Positions 19,112 through 26,129 of a DNA stretch of 64,000 bases are shown here, in pieces. The position numbers were made by a program, and so were the translations under genes. The stretch covers positions 64,634 through 128,633 of the forward strand of contig BDTW01000052.1 in NCBI GenBank assembly GCA_002897735.1. Direction: 5' to 3'. The DNA is from a bacterium BMS3Bbin13 (GTDB lineage Bacteria; Pseudomonadota; Gammaproteobacteria; 21-64-14). Within the stretch, counting starts at the first letter, position 1, and every line of letters starts with the position of its first letter. Below the pieces are notes generated by a model. The model made no database searches. It was given only the letters and a program-made list of their open reading frames with translations, and was not told the DNA's origin.

Positions 19112-19891
19112 TCATAGACTCAACAGTCGCGGGGGCTCGTTCGCGTCCAGGATCAGCAGGTGGTGTTCCGGGACCGGCTGCCAGAAGCCGCCGTCGGTGA
19201 GCGGTTCCGAGGCCGTCACCTGCCCGTCCGGAAACAGGTCGTCGTCGGTCGTGTAGTACAGTGAAGGGCAGGCGTGATTGAATGCGTGCCGCGCCGCGTA
19301 CACGCGGTGCCCGTCGCTCAACGCGACGTTGAGCAACGCGGGCCGCTCGCCCACCCAGTCCTGCAGGAGCGCGAAGAACTCCCCCAGCACCTCCTCCAAC
19401 GGCATGCCGGGATTACTTGCCGCCAAGTGGCGCAACAGTGCGAACAGGTACTCCGAGTCGGTGTTGCCGCGGACGTCGGCCGCGATCTCCGGGGTCAGGT
19501 ACCGGCAGATCAGCGGGCGCAGCCGCGTGCCGAAGTCGCGCACGAAACCGTTATGCGCGTAGAGCAGACGCTCGTCGGCGAACGGCGCCGTGTTCGCCTG
19601 GTTGACCGGGAATCCGGCGGTGGCGCTGCGCACGATGGCCAGCCACAATGGACGGTGCAGGCTGCGCCCGAGGTGCGGAAGGTTGACGTCGGACCAGATC
19701 GGCTGCGGATTGGTGTACACCGCCGGGCGTCCCTGCGGGTCGTGCCAACCGACGCCGTAGCCGTCCGCGTTGGCGGTCCCATATAGCAGTTCGCGGGATT
19801 TCCCCGCCTGCTCCACGAGGCTGTGAGACGGCTCTTCGATGAACCGCCGCAGGCTGATTTCCGGTCCGATGTAGGCGGCGATGCGACACAT
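19112..19891 (-). CDS. egtC: Class II glutamine amidotransferase, EgtC-like
   Basis: In ergothioneine synthesis EgtC removes glutamate from the gamma-glutamyl-cysteine sulfoxide intermediate. The 259-residue protein starts MCRIAAYIGPEISL, exposing Cys2 as the N-terminal nucleophile. It carries the Ntn-fold blocks NADGYGVGWHD, LAIVRSATAGFPVNQANTAPF, LLYAHNGFVRDF and NTDSEYLFALLRHL. The text matches EgtC better than YafJ-type amidotransferases. It is divergent from egtD, about 100 bases apart, which supports the pathway call. An upstream in-frame extension to 20056 is rejected because it would bury Cys2. Confidence 0.82.
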   Translation of the reverse strand: MCRIAAYIGPEISLRRFIEEPSHSLVEQAGKSRELLYGTANADGYGVGWHDPQGRPAVYTNPQPIWSDVNLPHLGRSLHRPLWLAIVRSATAGFPVNQANTAPFADERLLYAHNGFVRDFGTRLRPLICRYLTPEIAADVRGNTDSEYLFALLRHLAASNPGMPLEEVLGEFFALLQDWVGERPALLNVALSDGHRVYAARHAFNHACPSLYYTTDDDLFPDGQVTASEPLTDGGFWQPVPEHHLLILDANEPPRLLSL

Positions 19892-19989
19892 ATCCGCTCC
19901 CCGGCGGGCGCACCACGGTATCCTTCCTGCGCCCCTGGGGGGATGGTAGCCTAATGCACCGGAAAATGGCATCCGAGGGAGGGACGTAG

Positions 19990-20991
19990 ATGGCAACCAG
20001 TAGCAGGGCGGCACCGGATATCGACGCGTTACGCTGTCAGGTGGTGCCGTCGGCACGCCCGGTCGCGGGCTTGGCGGAAGATGCCCGCCGCGGCCTGTTG
20101 CACCGCCCGCGCAGCCTCCCCTCCAAGTATTTCTACGATGAACGCGGCTCGCGCCTGTTCGATGCGATCTGCCGCGTACCCGAGTATTACCCGACGCGGA
20201 CCGAGGGCGTGCTGCTGGCGCGCCACGCCGCGGCGATCATCGCCCAGGCGCGCCCCGAGCACATCCTGGAGCTGGGCAGCGGTGCCTCGCGCAAGACCCG
20301 TCACCTGCTCGCCGCCTGTGAGGGCGGGCGGCGCACGCCCACCTACTGGCCGTTCGACGTCTGCGAAGAGATGTTGCTCGCCGCCGGCGCCGAACTCTCC
20401 GGACGCTATGACTGGTTGACGATCAATCCCCTGCTCGGCGACTACTGCGGCGGACTCCGGCACCTGCCGGCGCCCGACGGGCGCCGCCTGTTCGTGTTTC
20501 TGGGCGGCACGATCGGCAACTTCGAGCGCGCCGAGGCCGTCGCGCTGCTGCGCGAGTTGCACGCGATCATGGCCCCGGGGGATCGCCTGCTGTTGGGCGC
20601 CGATCGCGTCAAGGACCCCGCGGTGCTTCGGGCCGCCTACAACGATGCGCAGGGGGTTACCGCCGAGTTCAACCGCAACCTGCTGCATGTGCTCAATCGG
20701 CGACTGGATGCCGACTTCGTGGTCGAGGCCTTCCGGCACGAGGCCGTATACCGCGAGGATCGCGAGCGGATCGAGATGTATCTCGTCTCGGCGCGCCCCC
20801 AGACGGTGCGGTTGAGGGCGTTGGGCGAGTGCATCGGACTGGCGGAGGGTGAGCGCATCCTGACCGAGATCAGCTGCAAGTTCACCCCGGACTCCCTGGA
20901 ATCGCTCCTGGGCGCGGCGCGGATGCGTGTGGACGCCCACTATGCCCCGCCGGACGGGTATTTCTCGCTGGTGCTGGCGCGCCCGGACTGA
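19990..20991 (+). CDS. egtD: L-histidine N-alpha-methyltransferase EgtD
   Basis: Transfers three methyl groups from SAM to histidine to give hercynine, the first step of ergothioneine synthesis. The 333-residue protein shows LHRPRSLPSKYFYDERGSRLFD, the SAM motif ILELGSGASRKTRHLL, FLGGTIGNFERAEAVALL and FNRNLLHVLNRRL, and ends HYAPPDGYFSLVLARPD. It is preceded by GAGGGA and precedes ampD closely (18-base gap), so the two may be co-transcribed. EgtB, the sulfoxide synthase, is not in the window. Confidence 0.93.
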   Translation: MATSSRAAPDIDALRCQVVPSARPVAGLAEDARRGLLHRPRSLPSKYFYDERGSRLFDAICRVPEYYPTRTEGVLLARHAAAIIAQARPEHILELGSGASRKTRHLLAACEGGRRTPTYWPFDVCEEMLLAAGAELSGRYDWLTINPLLGDYCGGLRHLPAPDGRRLFVFLGGTIGNFERAEAVALLRELHAIMAPGDRLLLGADRVKDPAVLRAAYNDAQGVTAEFNRNLLHVLNRRLDADFVVEAFRHEAVYREDRERIEMYLVSARPQTVRLRALGECIGLAEGERILTEISCKFTPDSLESLLGAARMRVDAHYAPPDGYFSLVLARPD

Positions 20992-21009
20992 GGGCGCCCC
21001 GGAGGCCCC

Positions 21010-21567
21010 GTGAGGGTGGACCCCGACAGCGGCTGGATCGACGATGCGCGGCGCGTGCCCTCGCCCAACTGCGACGCGCGCCCGCCGGGGACGGCGATCG
21101 ACCTGGTCGTCGTCCACGGTATCAGCCTGCCGCCCGGGGAGTTCGGCGGGCCGTGGATCGACGCCTTGTTCCGCAATCGCCTGCCCGCCGATGCCCACCC
21201 CTATTTCCGCGCCATCGCCGGTGCCGCCGTCTCGGCGCATCTGCTGATCCGGCGTGATGGGGAACCGGTGCAGTACGTACCGTTCCACCTGCGCGCCTGG
21301 CACGCCGGCGAGTCCCGCTATGGCGGGCGCACGCGCTGCAACGACTTCTCCGTCGGCGTCGAGCTGGAGGGGGCGGACCACACGCGGTACGAGGCGGCCC
21401 AGTACCATCGTCTCGCGCAAGTCATCGGGGCCTTGATGGAGGCCTATCCCGGCATCCAGCCGGAGCGTATCGTGGGCCACGGTGACATCGCACCCGGGCG
21501 CAAGAGCGATCCGTGGCCGATCTTCGACTGGGCGCGCCTGCGAGGACTGCTGGCGGGGCGCCCCTGA
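21010..21567 (+). CDS. ampD: 1,6-anhydro-N-acetylmuramyl-L-alanine amidase AmpD
   Basis: Cytosolic zinc amidase of peptidoglycan recycling that removes the stem peptide from anhydro-muropeptides. The 185-residue protein has the N-terminal zinc histidine in DLVVVHGISLPPG, AVSAHLLIRRDGEPVQYVPF, RAWHAGES, CNDFSVGVELEG, and the other ligands in IVGHGDIAPGRKSDPWPIFDW. The start is GTG at 21010 behind GGAGG. It is followed by ampE as in enterobacteria and pseudomonads. In AmpR-carrying species this pair tunes beta-lactamase induction; no ampR or ampC is seen here. Confidence 0.95.
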   Translation: MRVDPDSGWIDDARRVPSPNCDARPPGTAIDLVVVHGISLPPGEFGGPWIDALFRNRLPADAHPYFRAIAGAAVSAHLLIRRDGEPVQYVPFHLRAWHAGESRYGGRTRCNDFSVGVELEGADHTRYEAAQYHRLAQVIGALMEAYPGIQPERIVGHGDIAPGRKSDPWPIFDWARLRGLLAGRP

Positions 21568-21717
21568 TCCGGGGCGCCGCGCGGCCGGCGTGGCATTCGC
21601 CGCGCCGAATTGGCATCATGCGCCGATGGATATGCGGCGGCGCGCACCGATGCGGGATCCGGCCGCCGCGGCCGGACCCTTTCCGACCACGACCGAGCGT
21701 GCCGCGAGCCCAGACCC

Positions 21718-22587
21718 ATGAACCTCATCGCCATCCTGATCGTTCTCCTGCTGGAATACTTCCTGGGGCACCTCCAGGAACTGCGCGACCCCGGGTGGTT
21801 CGAGCGCTATGCCGGGTGGCTGCGGGAGCGATTCGGTTCCGAGTGGGAAGGCCCGGCGGCGGTGGCCCTGGTGATCGTGCCCGCGGCCGGCGCGGTCGCG
21901 CTGCTCCAGGGTCTGTTCGGCGCCATTCTGTTCGGGTTGCCGGGTTTCCTGTTCGCCATCGTAGTGTTGTTCTACTGCATCGGGCCGCGCGACCTGGCCG
22001 AGGATCTGAAGCCTTACCTGGAGGCGCACAAAGCGGGCGATGAGGCGCGTGCGCAGCGTATCGCCGTGCGGTTCCTGGGCGAGGCGGCGCCGGACGATCC
22101 GCAGCGGCGTGATCGGGCGGTGCTGGCCGGGGTCCTGGAGCAGGCCGACGAGCGGCTGTTCGGGGTGTTTTTCTGGTTCGTGTTGCTGGGCGCGGTGGGC
22201 GCCGCCCTGTACCGGATGGCGGCGGTCCTCCGGCGCGCCGACGAGGCTCGGTTCGGGGTTGGTTTCGCGTCCGCGGCGCGGTTCTTCTACGAGGTGATGG
22301 AATGGATCCCGGCCCGGTTGCTGGCCCTGGGCTATGCCCTGTCCGGCAGCTTCGACGGGGCCTGGCAGGGGTGGCGCCGCTCCCGGGAGCGGCGCCGCGA
22401 GGGAGTGCTCGATACCTCCCCGGGAGTATTGGTCTATACCGGATTCGGGGCATTGCATCTGGATGCCGAGGAACCCGGCGCGCCGACCGCGGCGCAGCTG
22501 GCCGACGGCCTGCGCCTGGTACATCGCGCGCTGCTGATGTGGCTCACGGTGCTGGCGTTGCTGACGCTCGCCGGCTGGGCGGGATGA
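21718..22587 (+). CDS. ampE: AmpE-type inner membrane regulatory protein
   Basis: A 289-residue membrane protein starting MNLIAILIVLLLEYFLGHLQ, with a hydrophobic span near 62-88, a charged middle (YLEAHKAGDEARAQRIAVRFL), then LFGVFFWFVLLGAVGAALYRM, PARLLALGYALSGSFDGAWQGW and a last membrane helix at the C-terminus. This matches the AmpE/CobD-like family found after ampD. Its function is poorly understood; proposed as a sensor in beta-lactamase induction. A 150-base gap separates it from ampD. Confidence 0.85.
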   Translation: MNLIAILIVLLLEYFLGHLQELRDPGWFERYAGWLRERFGSEWEGPAAVALVIVPAAGAVALLQGLFGAILFGLPGFLFAIVVLFYCIGPRDLAEDLKPYLEAHKAGDEARAQRIAVRFLGEAAPDDPQRRDRAVLAGVLEQADERLFGVFFWFVLLGAVGAALYRMAAVLRRADEARFGVGFASAARFFYEVMEWIPARLLALGYALSGSFDGAWQGWRRSRERRREGVLDTSPGVLVYTGFGALHLDAEEPGAPTAAQLADGLRLVHRALLMWLTVLALLTLAGWAG

Positions 22588-22588
22588 T

Positions 22589-22705
22589 CCGAAAATAGGA
22601 AATAGGGAAATAGGGGACAGACCACGGTTTTCCTGGAGATTGTCCGCGTTAAAAACCGTTGCGATAAAACCGTGGTCTGTCCCCTATTTCCCTATTTCCT
22701 TTCGG
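22589..22705. repeat. Long inverted repeat: two 35-bp perfect arms, 34-bp spacer
   Basis: The left arm (22597-22631) and right arm (22666-22700) are perfect reverse complements, containing GGGGACAGACCACGG and CCGTGGTCTGTCCCC and ending in AGGAAATAGGG-type A/G tracts. Outer CCGAAA/TTTCGG extends the match with a small gap. This is the style of REP-like palindromes mobilised by REP-associated tyrosine transposases. It can form a strong hairpin between ampE and trpG and might also end transcription. Confidence 0.9.
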
Positions 22706-22795
22706 TGTCGTTCGGCGGACAATCGAAGCCCGCGCCGGCCCGTCCCGGCCGGGCGCGGCGCGGAGTCGGGCGCGATCGGGACCCGGTGATGACCC

Positions 22796-23374
22796 ATGCT
22801 CTTGATGATCGACAACTACGATTCGTTCACCTATAACCTCGTGCAGTACTTCGGCGAACTGGGACAGGACGTGCGCGTATCGCGCAACGACCGGATCGAC
22901 CTGGAGGAGGTTGAGGCCCTGGCGCCCGATCACATCGTGATCTCGCCGGGACCCTGCACGCCGGATCAGGCCGGCATCTCGGTGGAACTGATCCGCCGCT
23001 ACGCGGGGCGTACGCCGATCCTCGGGGTCTGCCTCGGCCACCAGTGCATCGGCCGGGCATTCGGCGGGCGCGTCGGTCACGCCCGCGCGATCATGCACGG
23101 CAAGACCTCGCCGGTTCACCATTGCGGCGCGGGCGTGTTCCGCGGGTTGCCGACGCCGTTCGAGGCCACCCGGTACCATTCCCTGGTCGTGGAGCGCGAG
23201 GGCCTTCCCGAGGCACTGGAGGTGACGGCCTGGACCGAGGATGAAGCCGGCGCGCCGGAGGAGATCATGGGCCTGCGTCACCGGGAGTGGCCGGTGCAGG
23301 GAGTGCAGTTCCATCCGGAGTCGATCCTGACCCGGCACGGCCACGATCTCCTTCGCACCTTCCTGGAGGCGTAG
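22796..23374 (+). CDS. trpG: Anthranilate/aminodeoxychorismate synthase glutamine amidotransferase subunit
   Basis: Supplies ammonia from glutamine for anthranilate (tryptophan) and, in many bacteria, for 4-amino-4-deoxychorismate (folate). The 192-residue class I amidotransferase has [31 protein letters not shown], the nucleophile loop [10 protein letters not shown], and the catalytic His-Glu in [11 protein letters not shown]. It is followed by trpD 64 bases on; trpE is not in the window, so the large subunit is encoded elsewhere. Could equally be labelled pabA. Confidence 0.93.
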   Translation: MLLMIDNYDSFTYNLVQYFGELGQDVRVSRNDRIDLEEVEALAPDHIVISPGPCTPDQAGISVELIRRYAGRTPILGVCLGHQCIGRAFGGRVGHARAIMHGKTSPVHHCGAGVFRGLPTPFEATRYHSLVVEREGLPEALEVTAWTEDEAGAPEEIMGLRHREWPVQGVQFHPESILTRHGHDLLRTFLEA

Positions 23375-23438
23375 GCCGCGCGCCGCAGGCGTAGGGCCGC
23401 TTCCCTTTTCCGTACGACCCGGCTGGTTCGAGACCCGC

Positions 23439-24458
23439 ATGGACATGCAGCAGGCGATACGCGCGGTCGTGGAGGGTCGCGACCTGAGCGTGGTGGAGAT
23501 GACCGCGGTGATGGGCGCCATCATGTCGGGCGCCGCGACACCGGCGCAGATCGGCGCGTTCCTCGTGGCGCTGCGGGTCAAGGGCGAGAGCGTCGAGGAG
23601 ATCACCGCGGCGGCCGGGGTCATGCGCTCGCTGGCCACCCGCGTCGAGGTCGACGTCCCCCATCTGGTCGATACCTGCGGGACCGGCGGCGACGCCACGG
23701 GTACCTTCAACATCTCCACCGCCAGCGCCCTGGTCGCGGCCGCCGGCGGGGCGCACGTGGCCAAGCACGGCAACCGTTCCGTCTCCAGCCGCTCGGGGAG
23801 CGCCGACGTGCTGGAGGCGGCCGGAGTCGATCTGGAACTGGACGCCGAGGCCGTGGGGCGGTGTATCCGGGAAGTGGGGGTCGGGTTCCTGTTCGCGCCG
23901 CGCCACCACGGCGCCATGCGCCACGCAGTGGGACCGCGCCGCGAGGTGGGGGTGCGTACGCTGTTCAATTTGCTGGGTCCGCTCACCAACCCGGCCGGTG
24001 CGCCCAACCAGGTGGTGGGGGTGTTCGCGCCCGAGTGGGTGGAGCCGCTCGCCCGCGTCCTGGCGCGGATGGGCAGTCGCCACGTGATGGTGGTGCACGC
24101 GGAGGACGGTCTCGATGAGATCGGCATCGGGGCTCCGACCCGCGTGGCGGAGTTGCGCGACGGGCGCATCGAGACCTATCTTCTGAACCCGGAGCGTCTC
24201 GGAATCACGCCGGCGCCGCTGGACGCCCTGGTGGTGCACGATCGCGACGAGAGCCTGATGCGGATCCGCGAGGTGCTGGAGGACCGACCGGGACCGGCCC
24301 GGGATATCGTGGTGCTCAATGCCGGTGCGGCGCTGTACGTGGCCGGAGTGGCCGGCGGTCTGGAGGCGGGGGTCCGGGAGGCCCGCGCGGCGTTGCGCTC
24401 CGGGCGCGCGGCGGCGGTGCTCGATCGTCTGGTGGCCTTCGGGCGGGCGGCCGGGTAG
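23439..24458 (+). CDS. trpD: Anthranilate phosphoribosyltransferase
   Basis: Second step of tryptophan synthesis: anthranilate plus PRPP to phosphoribosylanthranilate. The 339-residue protein has the PRPP loop [56 protein letters not shown], and [24 protein letters not shown]. It is co-directional with trpG and probably co-transcribed. The usual next gene, trpC, is absent; an IS605-like element follows 140 bases on. Confidence 0.95.
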   Translation: MDMQQAIRAVVEGRDLSVVEMTAVMGAIMSGAATPAQIGAFLVALRVKGESVEEITAAAGVMRSLATRVEVDVPHLVDTCGTGGDATGTFNISTASALVAAAGGAHVAKHGNRSVSSRSGSADVLEAAGVDLELDAEAVGRCIREVGVGFLFAPRHHGAMRHAVGPRREVGVRTLFNLLGPLTNPAGAPNQVVGVFAPEWVEPLARVLARMGSRHVMVVHAEDGLDEIGIGAPTRVAELRDGRIETYLLNPERLGITPAPLDALVVHDRDESLMRIREVLEDRPGPARDIVVLNAGAALYVAGVAGGLEAGVREARAALRSGRAAAVLDRLVAFGRAAG

Positions 24459-24600
24459 TGCGGGGCGAACCGCGGGGATCTTCGCGATCAGACCTGGAAT
24501 CCGGTCGAAATGTCCAATTTAGGTAGCAAAATCCTCGATCATACAATCAGTTCCCGATCGTGTGCCAAGCAGATTTCCGGGTCCGGCAAGTGAATCCGGT

Positions 24601-24840
24601 GCGCGGCGGACCCCGTCGTTCAGGGCGGGGAAGGAAGGATAGCGCGGGCGGCGCAGCCGTCCTATAATGCCCGTGTTGTCCTGGGCGGCCTACGGCAGGA
24701 CATGCTGGAAGTAACGCCTGTGGAGAGAAGTCGCGGTAAGTCGCTCTGTGAAGCAGGAACTCACCGAAGCGGCTTGGGAGCGGCTCGATACCGTGCCCGG
24801 GTGCCGGGAATCCCCCGGCTTCAGGTGGGGGAGGATGTCG
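24601..24840 (+). mobile_element. IS200/IS605-like element without tnpA or tnpB (copy A)
   Basis: About 240 bases bounded by a left hairpin (CCCCGTCGTTCAGGGCGGGG, 24611-24630) and a right hairpin (CCCCCGGCTTCAGGTGGGGG) that runs into GAGGATGTC. This is the usual look of IS200/IS605 right ends carrying TnpB guide-RNA scaffolds. It shares a left block (ATAGCGCGG.CGGCG.AGCCGTCCT), a middle block (AGCAGGAAC.C.CCGAAGCG) and the right end with copy B at 46051-46292. The flank GGTGCGCGGC is also identical at both sites. No transposase or nuclease gene lies inside. The similarity is seen directly; the family assignment is from memory of such ends. Confidence 0.55.
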
Positions 24841-24860
24841 ACTCCTGAGAGGTGTCCCCT
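24669..24860 (+). ncRNA. Candidate omega-RNA-like transcript in element A
   Basis: A perfect TATAAT at 24663-24668 opens onto a structured stretch with hairpin GTCCTG...CAGGAC, then the conserved AGCAGGAACTCACCGAAGCG and the right-end hairpin GGGGGAGGATGTC. In TnpB systems the guide would be the bases just after this scaffold, here GACTCCTGAGAGGTG. No -35 box stands out. Hypothesis only. Confidence 0.3.
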
Positions 24861-25034
24861 AATAATGCGGAATGAAAAAATATGCCCCACCGTTCGTTAG
24901 GTTATGACTGGCTTCGACCGGCCCCCCCGCGGGAGTGGACGCGGGGGGCGGGTTTGCGCTGGTAGGGCAGGCCTGTGGGAGAGAACCGTGCCGAACCGGT
25001 AACCGAGACCAGAACCGAGAAGGAGGAGCACCAC

Positions 25035-25670
25035 ATGTCTACAACCGCAGAGAACGTGCAGACCGATCAGCTCGTGGAGAAGCTGAATGGCCGGCTCGAC
25101 GAGTTGATCAGCAAGCGCCTCGACGAGATGCTCCCGAAGAAGCTCAAGGAGATCGAGTCGAACAAGACATCGTCCATGACCATCATCGCGACCAAGGGCA
25201 CGCTGGATTGGGCCTATCCCCCGTTCATCCTCGCCTCGACGGCGTCGGCGCTGAGCTGGGACGTGGCGATCTTTTTCACGTTCTACGGCCTGAGCCTGCT
25301 GCTCAAGGACTACAACGAGAACATCAGTCCACTCGGCAACCCGGCCATGCCGATGAAGATGCCGTTCGGGCCCAAGTGGTTCCAGCGTATCAACTGGAAC
25401 ATGCCGAACCTGCTCATGGCCAACGTCCCGGGTTTCGAGAAGATGGCCACCAGCTTGATGAAGAAGACGATCAAGAACTGCGGCGTCGCTTCGGTAACCG
25501 AGCTGCGGGATCTGTGCATCGAGGCGGACGTCAAGATGATCGCCTGCCAGATGACCGTGGAATTGTTCGGCTACGATCGTAAGCAGCTCATCCCGGAGGT
25601 CCAGGAGTACGTCGGTGCGGCGTCGTTCCTGCCCATGGCCCAGGAGGCGGACGTCACGCTGTTCATCTGA
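25035..25670 (+). CDS. DsrE2-like membrane-associated sulfur-carrier protein
   Basis: A 211-residue protein of the DsrE/DsrF/DrsH-like family, DsrE2 branch. In sulfur oxidisers these sit with rhodanese and TusA and pass persulfide sulfur in the cytoplasm. Residues 10-44 are a charged, probably coiled-coil extension (LVEKLNGRLDELISKRLDEML). The core follows: MTIIATKGTLDWAYPPFILASTASALSWDVAIFFTFYGLSLLL, with membrane-like hydrophobic stretches. Conserved cysteines are Cys149 and Cys161 (KNCGVASVTELRDLCIEADVK) and Cys171 (MIACQMTVELFG). AGGAGG precedes the ATG at 25035. No tusA or rhodanese gene is adjacent, so its partner must be elsewhere. Confidence 0.85.
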   Translation: MSTTAENVQTDQLVEKLNGRLDELISKRLDEMLPKKLKEIESNKTSSMTIIATKGTLDWAYPPFILASTASALSWDVAIFFTFYGLSLLLKDYNENISPLGNPAMPMKMPFGPKWFQRINWNMPNLLMANVPGFEKMATSLMKKTIKNCGVASVTELRDLCIEADVKMIACQMTVELFGYDRKQLIPEVQEYVGAASFLPMAQEADVTLFI

Positions 25671-25904
25671 GCAGGCGGGGGAACCGGTCCTGCGCAGGCG
25701 GGGCGGTCCCGCGGGGCATCGGTGTGCGAAGATCGCCGGGGCATTCGGGCCCGGCGGTCTTTCTGCGTGGATCGGGGCGGGTTGCCCGGGGCGAGCGGGC
25801 ACGCCGGGGGCGGTGCAGCGACGACCGCCGGGGATCCTCCCGGTTTCGGACAGGGAACACCCCCAAGCCGGTCGATAAAGGCGCGGCTGCGCCCTTCTCT
25901 TCGC

Positions 25905-26087
25905 CCGTAGGCCGGGCTTGCACGGCCGACATCATGTGAATGCCCCAATGCCGCGGCCGGCGGGGCGAGCCCCGCCCTACGGGATCCCGCGGAGCCGGTA
26001 AGGAATGGTAGGGCGGGCCGAGGCCCGCCCTACAAACCCCTATCAATGCCGACGGTCACCCGGTAGGGCCGGGCTCGCCCGGCCGAC
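25905..26087. repeat. Intergenic GC palindromic repeats (GTAGGGC.GGGCTCG type)
   Basis: Several copies of GTAGGG-CCGGGCTCGCCCGG-CCGAC and its partner CGGCGGG-CGAG-CCCGCCCTAC in alternating orientation. The same family occurs at 35458-35594 and 40343-40668. The remaining bases between dsrE2 and polA (25671-25904) hold no supported gene. Confidence 0.8.
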
Positions 26088-26129
26088 ACCGTTGAATCTC
26101 CCGGTGTCGACCCGGCCGCGATCCGTCGC

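Noticed and set aside
20029-21480. 483-codon minus-strand frame opposite egtD and ampD
   Set aside because: Antisense shadow; both plus-strand genes show full catalytic motifs.
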